In this document: in pieces, positions 10,748-20,855 of the stretch
Position numbering within the stretch: position 1 is the stretch's first letter
Layout: the number at the start of each line of letters is the position of its first letter
From: Theropithecus gelada
Lineage: Eukaryota > Chordata > Mammalia > Primates > Cercopithecidae
Direction of reading: 5' to 3'
Assembly: GCF_003255815.1 (NCBI RefSeq)
Contig: NC_037683.1
Location: 78,055,440 to 78,119,439, forward strand
DNA: 64,000 nucleotides
Made by a program: the position numbers and the translations under genes
Notes under the pieces: model-generated
The model's database searches: none
What the model was told of the DNA's origin: nothing
What the model saw: only the letters and a program-made list of their open reading frames with translations

Positions 10748-12324
10748 TTCTGCCCATGGCCCCTCCCAAATCTCATGTCCTCACTTTTCAAAAACAATCA
10801 TGCCTTCCCAAAAGTCCCCCAAAATTTTAACTCATTTCAGCATTAATTCAGAAGTCCACAGTGCAAAGTCTCATCTGAGATAAGGCAAGTCCCTTCTGCC
10901 TATGAGCCTGTAACATCAAAAACAAGTTAGTTACTTCCCAGATACAATGGGGGTACAGGCATTGGGTAAATACAGCAATTCCAAATGGGAGAAAATGGCC
11001 AAAATAAAGGGACTAGAGGCCCCGTGGAAGTCCAATATCTAGTGGGGCAGTCAAATCGTAAAGCTCCAAAATGATATCCTTTGATTCCATGTCTCACGTC
11101 CAGGCAATGCTGATGTAAGAGGTAGGTTCCCATGGTCTTACGCAACTCCACCCCTGTGGCTTTATAGGGTATAGCCTCCCTCCTGGCTGCTATCATGGGC
11201 TGGCGTTGAGTGTCTGTGGCTTTTCCAGGCACATGGTGTAAGATGTCAGTGGATCTACCATTCTGGAGTCTGGAGGACGGTGGCCCTCTTCTCACAGCTC
11301 CACTAGGCAGTGCCCCAGTAGGGACTCTGTGTCAGGGCTCCCACCCCAGATTTCCCTTCTGCAGTGCTCTAGCAGAGGTTGTCCATGAGGATTCTGCCCC
11401 TAAAGCAAACTTCTGCCTGGGCATCCAGGCATTTCCATACATCCTTTGAAATCTAGGCAGAGGTTCCCAAACCCCAATTCTTGACTTCTGTGTACCTGCA
11501 GGCTCAACACCACATGGAAGCTGCCAAGGCCTGGGGCTTGCACCCTCTGAAGCCACAGCCCAAGCTCTATGTTGGCCCCTTTCAGCCATGGTTGGAGCAG
11601 CTGGATCACAGGGCACCAAGTCCCCGGGCTGAACACAGCATGGGGGCCCTGGGCCCAGCCTATGTAACCATATTTTCCTCCTAGGCCTCTGTGCCTGTGA
11701 TAGGAGGGCCTGCAGTGAAGACCTCTGACATACCCTGGAGACATTTTCCCCATTGTCTTGATGATTAGCATTCAGCTCCTCATTACTTATGCAATTTTCT
11801 GCAGCTGGCTTGAATTTCTCCTCAGAAAATAGGATTTTCTTTTCTATCACATTGTCAAGCTGCAAATTTTCTGAACTTTTATGCTCTGTTACCCTTTTAA
11901 AATTGAATGCTTTTAACAGCACCCAAGTCACCTCTTGAATGCTTTGCTGCTTAAAATTTCATTTGCCAGATACTCTAAATCGTCTGTCTCAAGTTTGAAG
12001 TTCCACAAATCTCTAGGACAGGGGTAAAATGCCACCAGTATCTTTGCTAAAACATAACAAGAGTTACCCTTGCTTCAGTTCCCAACAAGTTCCTCATCTC
12101 CATCTGAGACCACCTCAGCCTGGGTTTAATTGTCTATATCATTATCAGCATTTTGGCCAAACCCATTCAACAAGTTTCTAGGGAGTTCCAAACTTTCCCA
12201 CATTTTCCTGTCTTCTTCTGAGCCCACCAAACTATTCCAACTTCTGCCTGTTACCCAGTTCCAAAGTCGCTTCCACATTTTCAGGTATCTTTTCAGCAGT
12301 GCCCCACTTCTTGTTCCAATTTAC
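10748..12324 (-). mobile_element. Internal region of the nested MaLR element
   Basis: About 1.6 kb, the usual length of MST/THE1 internal sequence. On the minus strand it begins next to the right LTR with GTAAATTGGAACAAGAAGTG, the position of the primer-binding region. The longest remaining open frame (11,332-11,931, 199 codons, minus) lies where MaLR elements keep a vestigial gag-like frame. I see no retroviral motif in it and do not call it functional. Confidence 0.85.
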
Positions 12325-12678
12325 TGTATTAGTCTGTGCTCACACTGCTGATGAAGACATACCTGAGACTGAATAATTTATATAGGAAAGACGTTTAATG
12401 GACTTACAGTTCCATGTGACTGGGGAGGCTTCACAATCATGGTAGGAGGTAAGGAGGAGCAAGTCATGTCTTACATGGATGGCAACAGGTAAAGAGAGAC
12501 CTTGGGCAGGGAAACTTTTCCTTATATAACCATCAGATTTCAAGAGAATTATTCACTATCATGAGAACAGCATGAGAAAGACCTGCCCCTATGATTCAAT
12601 TACCTCCCACTGAGTCCCTCCCACAACACATGGGAATTCAAGATGAGATTTGGGTTGGGACACAGCCGAACCATATCA
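12325..12678 (-). mobile_element. 5' LTR of the nested MaLR element
   Basis: TGTATTAGTCTGTGCTCACA at the left and GGGACACAGCCGAACCATAT plus CA at the right, directly followed by the TGGAG duplication. Confidence 0.93.
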
Positions 12679-12683
12679 TGGAG

Positions 12684-13937
12684 CAAAGGGGACTCTTGCT
12701 GTGCTTTAGCAAAAAGACTGGTGGCCTTTTGCCCCCACCCTAGAAATCTGTGGTTCTTTGACCTTGAAAGAGATGATATATGGTATCTGCAGGAAGAAAT
12801 TTCTAAGCGGCAAAGGGTTCAAGAGGAAGCAGAGCATAAAAATTTGGAAAATTTGTAGCCTGAAGATGTGATATAAAAGAAAAACCCATTTTCTGGGGAG
12901 GAATTCAAACTTTCAAGCTGGCTGCAGAAATTTGCATAAGTAATGAGAAGCCAAACGTTATTCACAAAGACAACAGGGAAAATGTCTCCAAGGCATGTCA
13001 GAAACCTTCACAGAGTCTCCCATCACAGGCCCAGAGGCCTAGGAGGGAAAAATGTTTCCTGCACTGGTCCTTGGCCGGAACTGTGTCCCAGCCATGGCTA
13101 GAAGGGGCCAAGGTACATTTCAGGACGTTGCTTCAGAGCATGCAAGCACCCAGCTTTGGAAGCTTTCATGCAGTGTTGGTCCTACGAATGCACAGAAGAC
13201 AAGAATTGAGGTTTGGGAACCTCCACCTATATTTCAGAGAACGTATGGAAATGCCTGGATGTCAAGGCAGAAGTCTGCTGCAGAGGTGGATCCCTCCTGG
13301 AGAACCTCTGTTAGGGCACTGCAGTAGGAAAATGTGGGGTCAGAGCCCCTATGCAGAGTCCCCACTGGGGCACTGCCTAGTGGAGCTGTGAGAAGAGGGT
13401 CACCATCCTCCAGTCCCCAAAATGGTAGATCCACAGACAGCTTGCACTGCACACCTGGAAAAGTCACAGACACTCAATGCCAGCCTGTGAAAGCAGCCAG
13501 GAGGAGAGCTATACCTTGCAAAGCCACAGGGGTGGAGCTGTCCAAGTTCGTGGGAGCCCACCTCTTGCATTAGCGTGACCTCGATGTGAGACATGAAGTC
13601 AAAGGAGATCATCTTAGAACTTTAAGGTTTAATGACTTCCCTTTTCGATTCTGGACTTGCATGGGGCCTGTAGCCCCTTTGTTTTGGCCAAATTCTCCCA
13701 TTTGGAATGGGTGTATTTACCCAATGCCTGCACTGCCATTGTATCTAGGAAGTAACTAACTTGCTTCTGACTTTACAGGATCATATGTGGAAGGGACTTG
13801 CCTTGTCTCAGATGAGACTTCGGACTGGACTTTTGAGTTAATGCTGAAATGAATTAAGACTTTGGGGGAACTGTTGGGAAGGCATGATTGGTTTTGAAAT
13901 GTGAGGACATAAGATTTGAGAAGGGCCAGAGGCAGAA
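12684..13937 (+). mobile_element. Outer THE1 internal region, right segment
   Basis: Resumes with CAAAGGGGACTCTTGCTGTG, continuous with the sequence that stops at 10,394. It runs through CCATTTGGAATGGGTGTATT and ATGAGACTTCGGACTGG to GGGCCAGAGGCAGAA just before the 3' LTR. Much of it is the inverted counterpart of 10,748-12,324, for example the pair around 10,965-11,000 and 13,700-13,735. Confidence 0.9.
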
Positions 13938-14315
13938 TGGTATGGTTTGGCTGTGTCTCCACCAAAATCTCATCTTGAATTGTAGTTCCCATAATCTCCA
14001 CATGTGGTAGGAGGGACCTGGTGGGTGGCAAATGAGTCATGGGGGCAGTCTCCCCATGCTATCCTTGTGATAAGTGAGTAAGTTCTCATGAGATCTGATC
14101 ATTTCACAAGGGGCTTCCCCCTTCACTTGGCTCTCATTCTTCTCCTTCCTGCCACCATGTGAAAAGGACATGCTTTCCTCCCCTTCCACCATGAGTATAA
14201 GTTTTCTGAGGCCTCCCCAGCCATGCTGAACTGTGAGCCAATTAAACCTCTTTCCTTTATAAGTTACCCAGTCTCAGGTATGTCTTTAGTAGCAGCATGA
14301 GAACACACTAGTACA
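13938..14315 (+). mobile_element. THE1-type LTR, 3' LTR of the outer MaLR element
   Basis: Begins TGGTATGGTTTGGCTGTGTC and ends ACACACTAGTACA, 378 bp against 377 bp for its partner. It carries the same GAATTGTAGTTCCCATAATC block and is followed by the CTATC duplication. Confidence 0.95.
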
Positions 14316-14753
14316 CTATCATATGTAACTTCCCACAGAAAAGTGTCGTTTTTGGAGAAATTGTAGCTCCAGAGATGTTTGTGTTCACAGAGCTATTAAG
14401 GATAGAAAAGGAAAGTGTGCTAAAACTCTAAACCATTGAATCTCCAAACAATTTTTATTTCATCATCATTTTTACCTAGCTCCCAGGGGAAATATATAAC
14501 ATCGGAAAGCCTGACAGGTGAATGAATCCTCTATAAATTTTTTTCCTTAGAAAATAAAACACATGGGAGCTCAAGGACTCCTTCTGTCCCTCTAGCTAAA
14601 TATTTAGACCAGAAGCAGGCATAAACAGTGAGCTCCATGATTTTTCTCTTGGAGTCCACTTTAGTTTCATCTGTTCTTCCCAGAAAGGGATAAGGAGAGA
14701 CACCTACCCAGATTAGAGGAGACATTCAGTCCACCTATTGCACCAACCAAATA
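14316..14753. other. No recognised feature
   Basis: Unique AT-rich flank between the THE1 element and the purine tract. Confidence 0.5.
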
Positions 14754-15080
14754 GGAAAGAAGGGAATGGAAAGGAAGGGCAGGAGAAGGAAGAAGAGGGG
14801 AAGGAAGGGGAGGGGAGGGGGGGGAAGGAAGGGGAGGGGAGGGGAGGGAAGAGGAGGGGAGAGAAGGAGAGAGGAGGGGAGGAGATGGAGGGAAGGGGAT
14901 GGAGGAGAGGGGAGGGGATGGAGGGGAGGGGAGCAAAGGGAAAGTGGAAATGGAGAAGGGAAACTAGAAAGGGAAGAGAAAGGGAAATTTAAAAAAAGGG
15001 ATCGGAATAGAAGAAAAAGAAAGGGAAGGAGACAGGAGGGGATGGAAGGAAGGAGGAAATATAGAGGGAAGGATGGCAGG
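14754..15080 (+). repeat. Long purine (GGGGA/GGAAA) tract
   Basis: About 325 bases almost entirely A and G on the plus strand, with only a few pyrimidines. The units are imperfect GGGGA and GGAAA. Apparent open frames here (Pro/Ser-rich on one strand, Glu/Gly/Arg/Lys-rich on the other) are produced by the composition alone. Confidence 0.95.
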
Positions 15081-15392
15081 TGCTATGATTTAAGTGTCCC
15101 TTCCAACAGTCATGTTGAAATTTAATGCCATTGTGATGGTATTAAGAGGTGGGGTCTTTAAGAGGTTATTAGGTCATGAAGGCTCTGTCCTCATAATGGA
15201 TTAAGGTTGTTTTCAAGGGAATGGGCTCGTTATCTCAGGAGTTGGACCCCCTTTTTCTCTGTCTCATATGCACTCACCTGCTCTCACCCTCCTCACCACA
15301 TAAGGCATCCTCCATGTTACGATGCAGCAGTACATCTCACAACAGGTGAGGCCCCTCGGTCCTGGATTTCCAAGCCTATAGAAATGTGAGCC
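15081..15392 (+). mobile_element. MLT1-type MaLR LTR, left part
   Basis: TGCTATGATTTAAGTGTCCC at the start, then TGTGATGGTATTAAGAGGTG, GGTTATTAGGTCATGAAGGC and TCCAAGCCTATAGAAATGTG, the order of an MLT1 LTR. The element continues at 15,939 after the Alu pair. Confidence 0.8.
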
Positions 15393-15555
15393 AGCCAGGC
15401 GTGGTGGCTCACACCTGTAATCCCAGCTCTTTGGGAGGCCAAGGCAGGTGGATCATGAGGTCAGGAGATCAACACCATCCTGGCTAACACGGTGAAACCC
15501 CGTCTCTACTAGCCGGGCGTGGTGAGCCGGGCGCCTGTAGTCCTAGCTACTGGGG
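15393..15555 (+). mobile_element. Alu, plus strand, running into the assembly gap
   Basis: Starts AGCCAGGCGTGGTGGCTCAC and covers the left monomer with the AluY-type phrase AACACCATCCTGGCTAAC. The A-rich linker is deleted (CTCTACTAGCCGGGCG), and the copy stops at the first N shortly after CTAGCTACTGGGG. Its tail lies in the gap. Confidence 0.92.
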
Positions 15556-15687
15556 NNNNNNNNNNNNNNNNNNNNNNNNNNNNNNNNNNNNNNNNNNNNN
15601 NNNNNNNNNNNNNNNNNNNNNNNNNNNNNNNNNNNNNNNNNNNNNNNNNNNNNNNNNNNNNNNNNNNNNNNNNNNNNNNNNNNNNNN
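15556..15687. other. Assembly gap of 132 N
   Basis: Unresolved bases between two Alus facing each other tail to tail. The missing Alu 3' part, two A/T tails and the 3' part of the second Alu together would exceed 132 bases, so the stated gap length is probably not exact. Confidence 0.98.
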
Positions 15688-15938
15688 GAGTGCAGTGGCC
15701 GGATCTCAGCTCACTGCAAGCTCCGTCTCCCGGGTTTACGCCATTCTCCTGCCTCAGCCTCCCGAGTAACTGGGACTACAGGCGCCCGCCACCGCGCCCG
15801 GCTAGTTTTTTGTATTTTTTAGTAGAGACGGGGTTTCACCGTATTAGCCAGGATGGTCTCGATCTCCTGACCTTGTGATCCACCGGTCTCGGCCTCCCAA
15901 AGTGCTGGGATTACAGGCTTGAGCCACCGCGCCCGGCC
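15688..15938 (-). mobile_element. Young Alu (AluY/AluYR-like), minus strand
   Basis: From GAGTGCAGTGGCCGGATCTC to CACCGCGCCCGGCC. It is very close to the Alu consensus, with many intact CpGs. GCTAGTTTTTTGTATTTTTT, CACCGTATTAGCCAGG and GGCTTGAGCCACCGCGCC are variants I associate with Old World monkey AluYR copies. Its head faces outward and its tail is in the gap. Confidence 0.92.
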
Positions 15939-16001
15939 ATCTCTTTTCTTCATGAGTGTCCCACTCTATGGTATTCTGCTATAGCATCAGAAAATGAACC
16001 A
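15939..16001 (+). mobile_element. MLT1-type LTR, right part
   Basis: ATCTCTTTTCTTCATGAGTG, then CACTCTATGGTATTCTGCTA and TAGCATCAGAAAATGAACC finish the LTR begun at 15,081, so the Alu pair sits inside it. Confidence 0.75.
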
Positions 16002-16737
16002 GGGCAGGAGGGAAGGAAAAGCAAAACAAAACCAAAAGAGAGGACTTCTGAGGAAGCTTCAAGGAAAGGAGAAATTTAAACCCCATTGCTTCTTCCATGT
16101 AGAGCCTAGATTGATGGCAGTCCTCTCATCTGTGTAGGCTTTGGCATGCCTCAGCAGACATCAATTTCTTTGTCCCTTTCCAGGGTCATCTGACACATTT
16201 TATGATTGGAGGTCAGGCTTCACTGAAGATTGCACATTCTAAATAGATATTTTGACTTCATATCCCCACTGCCCACCATGACAAATAATCTCAAACATCT
16301 GCATCCAACAAGTTTATTTTTCTGCTTACCTCTCTCATATGTGGTAACCAGGTAACATGAGGATACCAGCTCTACTACTATGCTCACCAAATAATTTTCA
16401 AATGGAAACTTGACATCTGATGTAGGTTTGCATACTAGGGAAGGATACACTGACATGCTAACACGAATATCTGGTGCCCCTTTGCCTGTTCTAATCTTAC
16501 TATAAATTAAAAAAATTGGCATAGGCACAATTAACTCTTCTGTCAATTTCTGAGCTTGGTCTGTATGGAGTAGTCTCTTGAACTCATTTAGCTATTCATG
16601 CACTGAGTACATCACATTTTTAAAACTACAAAGCTGTGTATCTTACCAGGATGCTCAAGGGTCATGATGACTTCATCCACTTCCACCATCTGAAGTCCTA
16701 CAGGAGTGGCTGACAGGATTCTAGAACAGTAACAACA
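16002..16737. other. No recognised feature
   Basis: Unique sequence. The 108-codon reverse frame at 16,220-16,546 has no recognisable domain. Confidence 0.5.
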
Positions 16738-16975
16738 CTTATCATTTATTGCTTATATACCAGGCACTATTCTACACACCCTTTTATAAAAAAAGAAAAT
16801 TAATTTATTCCCACAACACCAGTGTGAGATAGGTACTATAATTATTACCATTCTACAGATGACAAAACTGAGGCACAAAGAAGTTAAATAGCTTGCCCCA
16901 GTGGTGGAGACAAGATTCACTCCCACGTAATCTGGCTCGTAAACTTGCATTCTAGAGTGTTACACTACAATGCGT
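16738..16975 (-). mobile_element. MIR, reverse, nearly full length
   Basis: CTTATATACCAGGCACTATT, CCCACAACACCAGTGTGAGA, TACCATTCTACAGATGACAA and AAACTGAGGCACAAAGAAGT, ending with AGAGTGTTACACTACAATGC: the reverse MIR sequence in order. Confidence 0.85.
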
Positions 16976-18569
16976 CCAGGGATTGATGACATTTATATCT
17001 TGGCTCTATGAATGACTACAAATAGCACATCTGGAAATCATTGATCTGAAGTCTTTGGAGAAGCTATGTCTAGTGGCTTAGAGTTGCTTTGATATTGAAA
17101 AGCAAAGCAGAACAAAATGGCAAAGAAACAAAACAAAACAAAACACATGTGGCATGTGCTAGGTTGTTCTGCAAGCTGTGCACCAAAGTAATGTCTTCAG
17201 CATGGGAACCAACCAAAAAGATTTAGTCAAATATACACATGGATGTTGAAAGATTGTTCCAGAAGAAACACTCCTGCTTAATTGGCTCAAATGGTCTTTC
17301 TAGACCTCTGCATGTGTAATTCCAATGCCTCTCCAGTTATTTGTGATACCTGCATTGACAGGCATCAAATATGTAGCAGGGAGTGCAAAGAATGAACTGC
17401 CAACATCAAACCTCGTCACATAAAAGGGAAAGACGACAATTTGGTGGGGATCCTTCTACTAGGGTCTTCTTCCTTAATTGTCCTCCCATGTTCAGTATGA
17501 GTCAGAGGTTCACTAATGAGCCGTGTTGGTGACTTTTAGTTTCTCCATTCAGGCACATCAACAGGACTTTCAGCACCAACTAGAGTCTGGCTCATTGTAG
17601 CCATTCTTTCTTTGTTATGTTATAGCAAAAGGCTGAGAATTTCAAAGTTAGAGCATGTGGATTCCCACCACCACAAGTCCCACAACTGAAGCCCAGGTCA
17701 TCCACAAATCAGAGTAAAGCCTGGGTTGGGATGTCCCCATCAATACTAAAGTCACTTCTATGGTGACTGGCCAAAACCCCAACTATTGGATTAGTGACTC
17801 TTCTCTGGTGGCATCCACAGTCATCTCTCTGTCTATACCACCTGAGTCACCAAGTCGAAGTCTATGCTCTTCTCCACTAAGCTATACTGCCTCTCTTTCA
17901 GCATTTGTATATTTAATTGTACCCTCTGTGGTATTGGAATATAGGATTCCTATAGCTAAAAACAGTTTTCATCAATAAGCTGTGTCAGAAAAATTTACTA
18001 TTAAAAAAAAAAAATAAAACACTAAAGCATTCCACAGTGTAACTTACAGCTTCCTATCCTAGCAGTTAGGCCTGAGAACAAAGCCTGGCACTGCCTCAGG
18101 CCTGGCCTGTTTCAGCCTCCCAGGCTTTTCTTGCTCAATTTCCAACCAGGGTTTAATCTCTTTGACCCATTTCACTGGTCTTGCTTTCTCCACCCATCCA
18201 TATCTCAGGCTACTGGATCCTTTCCTAATCTGGGATGAAGCATTTGTTCTTGACTCTCCTACTCTCTGGAACTCTCTTATTATTTTATCCTCCCTCAAGT
18301 TAAACATAAAGTGACCCTTGTTGCCCCAGTTGCTGCTAGCCCTGCCTCTGAAGGGGAGTCAAGCTCCCTGCCTTTTTTCTCTCCCATTGATCCCGTATTT
18401 TTGAGTGACTCATTAATGTTTATTTCAATATCTAAGTCCTAGAGGCAAAAATGCCCTCAAGTTGGACAGGCCCGCCTCCCCCATTTCCATTCTCTAAACA
18501 ACAGGAACCTTATCTTTATGGATGATTAATCTGGTTCAATTAAAATTGGATTTATTGGGTGTTTTGCTG
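16976..18569. other. No recognised gene or major repeat
   Basis: Unique-looking sequence with a short AAAAC-rich stretch near 17,126-17,152 and a poly-A run at about 18,003-18,016. Open frames at 17,760-17,978 (+) and 18,059-18,307 (-) lack family signatures. Confidence 0.5.
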
Positions 18570-18698
18570 CTTACAAAACACTACATACTTACTGTAGAAA
18601 ATTCAAAAATTGCAAGTATATATAACAGAAAAATGTGAGAATTCTTATTAACATCCACATGAGACAACTACTGTTAACAGTTTGCTATACATGGCTCT

Positions 18699-18714
18699 GT
18701 GTGTGTGTGTGTGT
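18699..18714 (+). repeat. Short (TG)n run
   Basis: Eight TG units inside the L1ME fragment. Confidence 0.85.
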
Positions 18715-18722
18715 AAAATATA

Positions 18723-19047
18723 TAAATGTTCTCAACTTACAATGGAGTTACAGCCAGATAAGCCCATCATAAGTTGAAAATATCATAAGTTGAAACTACA
18801 TTCAATACACCTAAACTATCAAACATTACAGCTTAGCCTAGTCTACCTTAAATGTGCTCAGAATATTTGCATTATCCCACAGTTGGGCAAAATCATCTAA
18901 AACAAAGCCTATTGTATATTAAAGTGTTGAATAGCTCATGCAATTTATTGAATACTGTACTGAAAGTGAAAGTCAAAATGGTTGTATGGGAACCATCATA
19001 AAATTGAAAAATCCTAAGTTAAATCTTACTAATCCTAGGACTACCTG
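18723..19047. mobile_element. Tigger-type MITE, MER6-like, copy 2
   Basis: The ends contain CTCAACTTACAATGGAGTTA and TTGAAAAATCCTAAGTTAAA, followed by CTACCTG. The interior phrases GCTTAGCCTAGTCTACCTTA, TTGGGCAAAATCATCTAA and CTGAAAGTGAAAGTCAAAAT match the copy at 905-1,252. TA is present on both sides (18,721-18,722 and 19,048-19,049), as expected for Tc1/mariner-type insertion. Confidence 0.82.
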
Positions 19048-19384
19048 TATATACAATATGTATAATATATCTCTATCTATATAAAATTGGAGTCTCTTAA
19101 AACTGTTTTGAAGTTGTACTATCTATACCATTTTGGAACTTGTGTTTTTCTCACTCAATATATTCTAAACATATTTCCCTATCAGAACATATAAATCTAG
19201 CTCAAGGTTTGTAAAAGGTTATGCAGTGTTCCATTGTATAAATATAGCATAATTTATTTAACAAATACCTAATGATGAATATCTGGTATGTCTTCAATTA
19301 ATTTCCTATAATAATGCACAATATACATCCCTGGACATCTAGTTTTGCTTACTTGTCTGTAGAGCTTAGATTTTTGGACATGGT

Positions 19385-19495
19385 AAAGTATCTCTGAGCC
19401 TCAGTTTCCTTTTCCATAAAATGAGGATAACTTGCAAAAGGTTGTGAGAATTAAGTGAGATAATTAACATTGTAGTGAATGTGTCATTCACTCTA
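19385..19495 (+). mobile_element. MIR 3' half
   Basis: CTGAGCCTCAGTTTCCTTTT, CCATAAAATGAGGATAACTT and TTAAGTGAGATAATTAACAT are forward MIR phrases. Confidence 0.8.
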
Positions 19496-19559
19496 GTTTT
19501 TCAGTATCTAAACCTCTACCTAAGTTGAGAATTCTTCTCTTATGAGTCTTCAGAAGTAC

Positions 19560-20345
19560 CAAAAATACCAGCTACTCCCCTTCCCAGACTCCCTTGCAGC
19601 TGGGAAAGCTCACATGACCAAGGCTCCACCAATCAGATGCGCTCACAGCACACTTAGATTTGGAAGCTAGCTATGCAACAACCAAGGGTCAAGGAGCACA
19701 CTCACCCTCTCTCTTTGGCAGCCTTGGCAGTAATGGTGAAAGCAAGATCAAGTTCTCATCAGGAGAACAGCAATGGTGCAAACTGTCCATGGAGTGTGTG
19801 GTAACTGACAGAAGTAGGGGCTTCTTCATTAGAACAGTTTTCAAGCATGGTTTTGGGCATCGTTTCTGGCAGCTTAACCTCAAGTTTCACTCTTCAGAAA
19901 TCCTGACAGCTCTGAAGTACTCAAAATCTGTGAATAAAGTCATTTTCTGGTTAAATTAGACAGGGACATTTTCTGTTGCCTATAATGAAGAACAGTGCTG
20001 CATATGCATAGCTGCAAAACACTGTATGAAAATAAGCAATGTGGCAGATGCTTTTGGATGCTTTCCTGACGACCATTCCTCCTCCCTCCTTGCTAACAGG
20101 GTAAGTATTTGACCCAATTCATCTAAGGTGATAAAGGGAGAAGTCTTCTTGGGACTTCTGGGGAAAAGTTTTCATTCCTTCCTAATAACAAAGTGGCATG
20201 TGAAGAAAAAGCCTTTCTTTGTAGCTGCCTCCAGCTTTCTATTTGAGATGCTGTCATATGCGATTGAGTTTCTTGAAAATCTGGCAGCTGTTTTCTGATC
20301 ATGAGGAGAGATGCTGCCTTTGACAAAGCTCAAGATTCTAAAGAG
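19560..20345 (+). mobile_element. Possible ancient LTR fragments (ERVL/LTR33-like), low confidence
   Basis: CAGACTCCCTTGCAGCTGGG, CACATGACCAAGGCTCCACC and, further on, TGGGACTTCTGGGGAAAAGT resemble wording shared by several old mammalian LTRs. The family and boundaries are not secure. The 99-codon frame at 19,660-19,959 is not supported as a gene. Confidence 0.3.
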
Positions 20346-20556
20346 TCTGGATATTTTATAATATCACGGAATTTCCAAAGCAAACTTGGAATGCCTACTT
20401 CCAGATCATCTGTTAAAATTTAAAATAATTGCAACTTAAGACATTAAAAATCAGGTACTTTGCTACTTCCAGCTGAACACACTTTAATTGGTACAAGACA
20501 TTTTTTATATCTTTATAGTAGCTGAAAGAGGCTGGGTTTAGAGGTTTTAAAACCTT

Positions 20557-20855
20557 GGCCGGGCGCAGTGGCTCACGCCTGTAATCCCAGCACTTTGTGA
20601 GGCCAAGGCGGGTGAATCATGAGGTCAGGAGATCGAGACCATCCTGGCTAACCCGGTGGAACCCCGTCTCTACTAAAAATACGAAAAATTAGCCAGGCAT
20701 GGTGGCGAGTGCCTGTAGTCCCAGCTACTTGGGAGGCTGAGGCAGGAGAATGGTGTGAACCCAGAAGATGGAGCTTGCAGTGAGCCGAGATCCTGCCACT
20801 GCTCTCCAGCCCAGGTGATCAGCGAGACTCCATCTCAAAAAGAAGAAAAAAAAAC
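20557..20855 (+). mobile_element. Alu (AluY-like), plus strand
   Basis: Full length from GGCCGGGCGCAGTGGCTCAC to an A-rich tail. Carries GAGACCATCCTGGCTAAC and GAGCTTGCAGTGAGCCGAGA, which are AluY-type. AAAACC occurs on both sides, suggesting a target duplication. Confidence 0.95.

Larger units (their letters stand above)
10395..12678 (-). mobile_element. Complete MaLR element (MST/THE1-type), nested, minus strand
   Basis: Left LTR 10,395-10,747, internal 10,748-12,324, right LTR 12,325-12,678. Both LTRs begin TGTATTA on the plus strand and end CCATATCA, the reverse of TGATATGG ... TAATACA. LTR lengths are 353 and 354 bp, shorter than the outer element because the segment reading GTAGTTCCCATAATC in the outer LTRs is absent. 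Together with CATCCATGTAAGA-type wording in the U5 half, this looks more like MSTA than THE1. TGGAG flanks it on both sides. The interior is the reverse of the same family of internal sequence as the host element. Confidence 0.93.
9709..14315 (+). mobile_element. Complete THE1-type MaLR element (outer), interrupted by a nested element
   Basis: LTR 9,709-10,085, internal part 10,086-10,394, interruption, internal part 12,684-13,937, LTR 13,938-14,315. Removing the nested insertion leaves about 2.3 kb, the normal size for a two-LTR THE1. The 5-bp target duplication is CTATC at 9,704-9,708 and 14,316-14,320. MaLR elements carry at most a degraded gag-like open frame and no pol or env and moved using ERVL-type enzymes. 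The internal region here is full of stops, so only fragments of reading frame remain (for example about 13,052-13,391). Confidence 0.93.
18570..19370 (-). mobile_element. L1ME-like 3' region, reverse, split by a MITE
   Basis: TACTGTAGAAAATTCAAAAA, CAACTACTGTTAACAGTTTG and a TG run precede the MITE. Afterwards CCATTTTGGAACTTGTGTTT, GTTCCATTGTATAAATATAG and ATTTCCTATAATAATGCACA follow the reverse of old L1 3' sequence. The MITE at 18,723-19,047 interrupts it. Confidence 0.65.

Noticed and set aside
11332..11931. 199-codon minus frame
   Set aside because: It lies wholly within the interior of a MaLR element, at the place of its vestigial gag-like frame. It is repeat-derived with no conserved motif visible, so it is not called as a gene.
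14667..15125. Overlapping open frames on both strands in the purine tract
   Set aside because: They arise from a stop-poor GGGGA/GGAAA composition and have no protein family character.
15519..15878. Open frame spanning the N gap (119 codons)
   Set aside because: It crosses unknown bases and consists of two Alus in opposite orientation; it is not a real frame.
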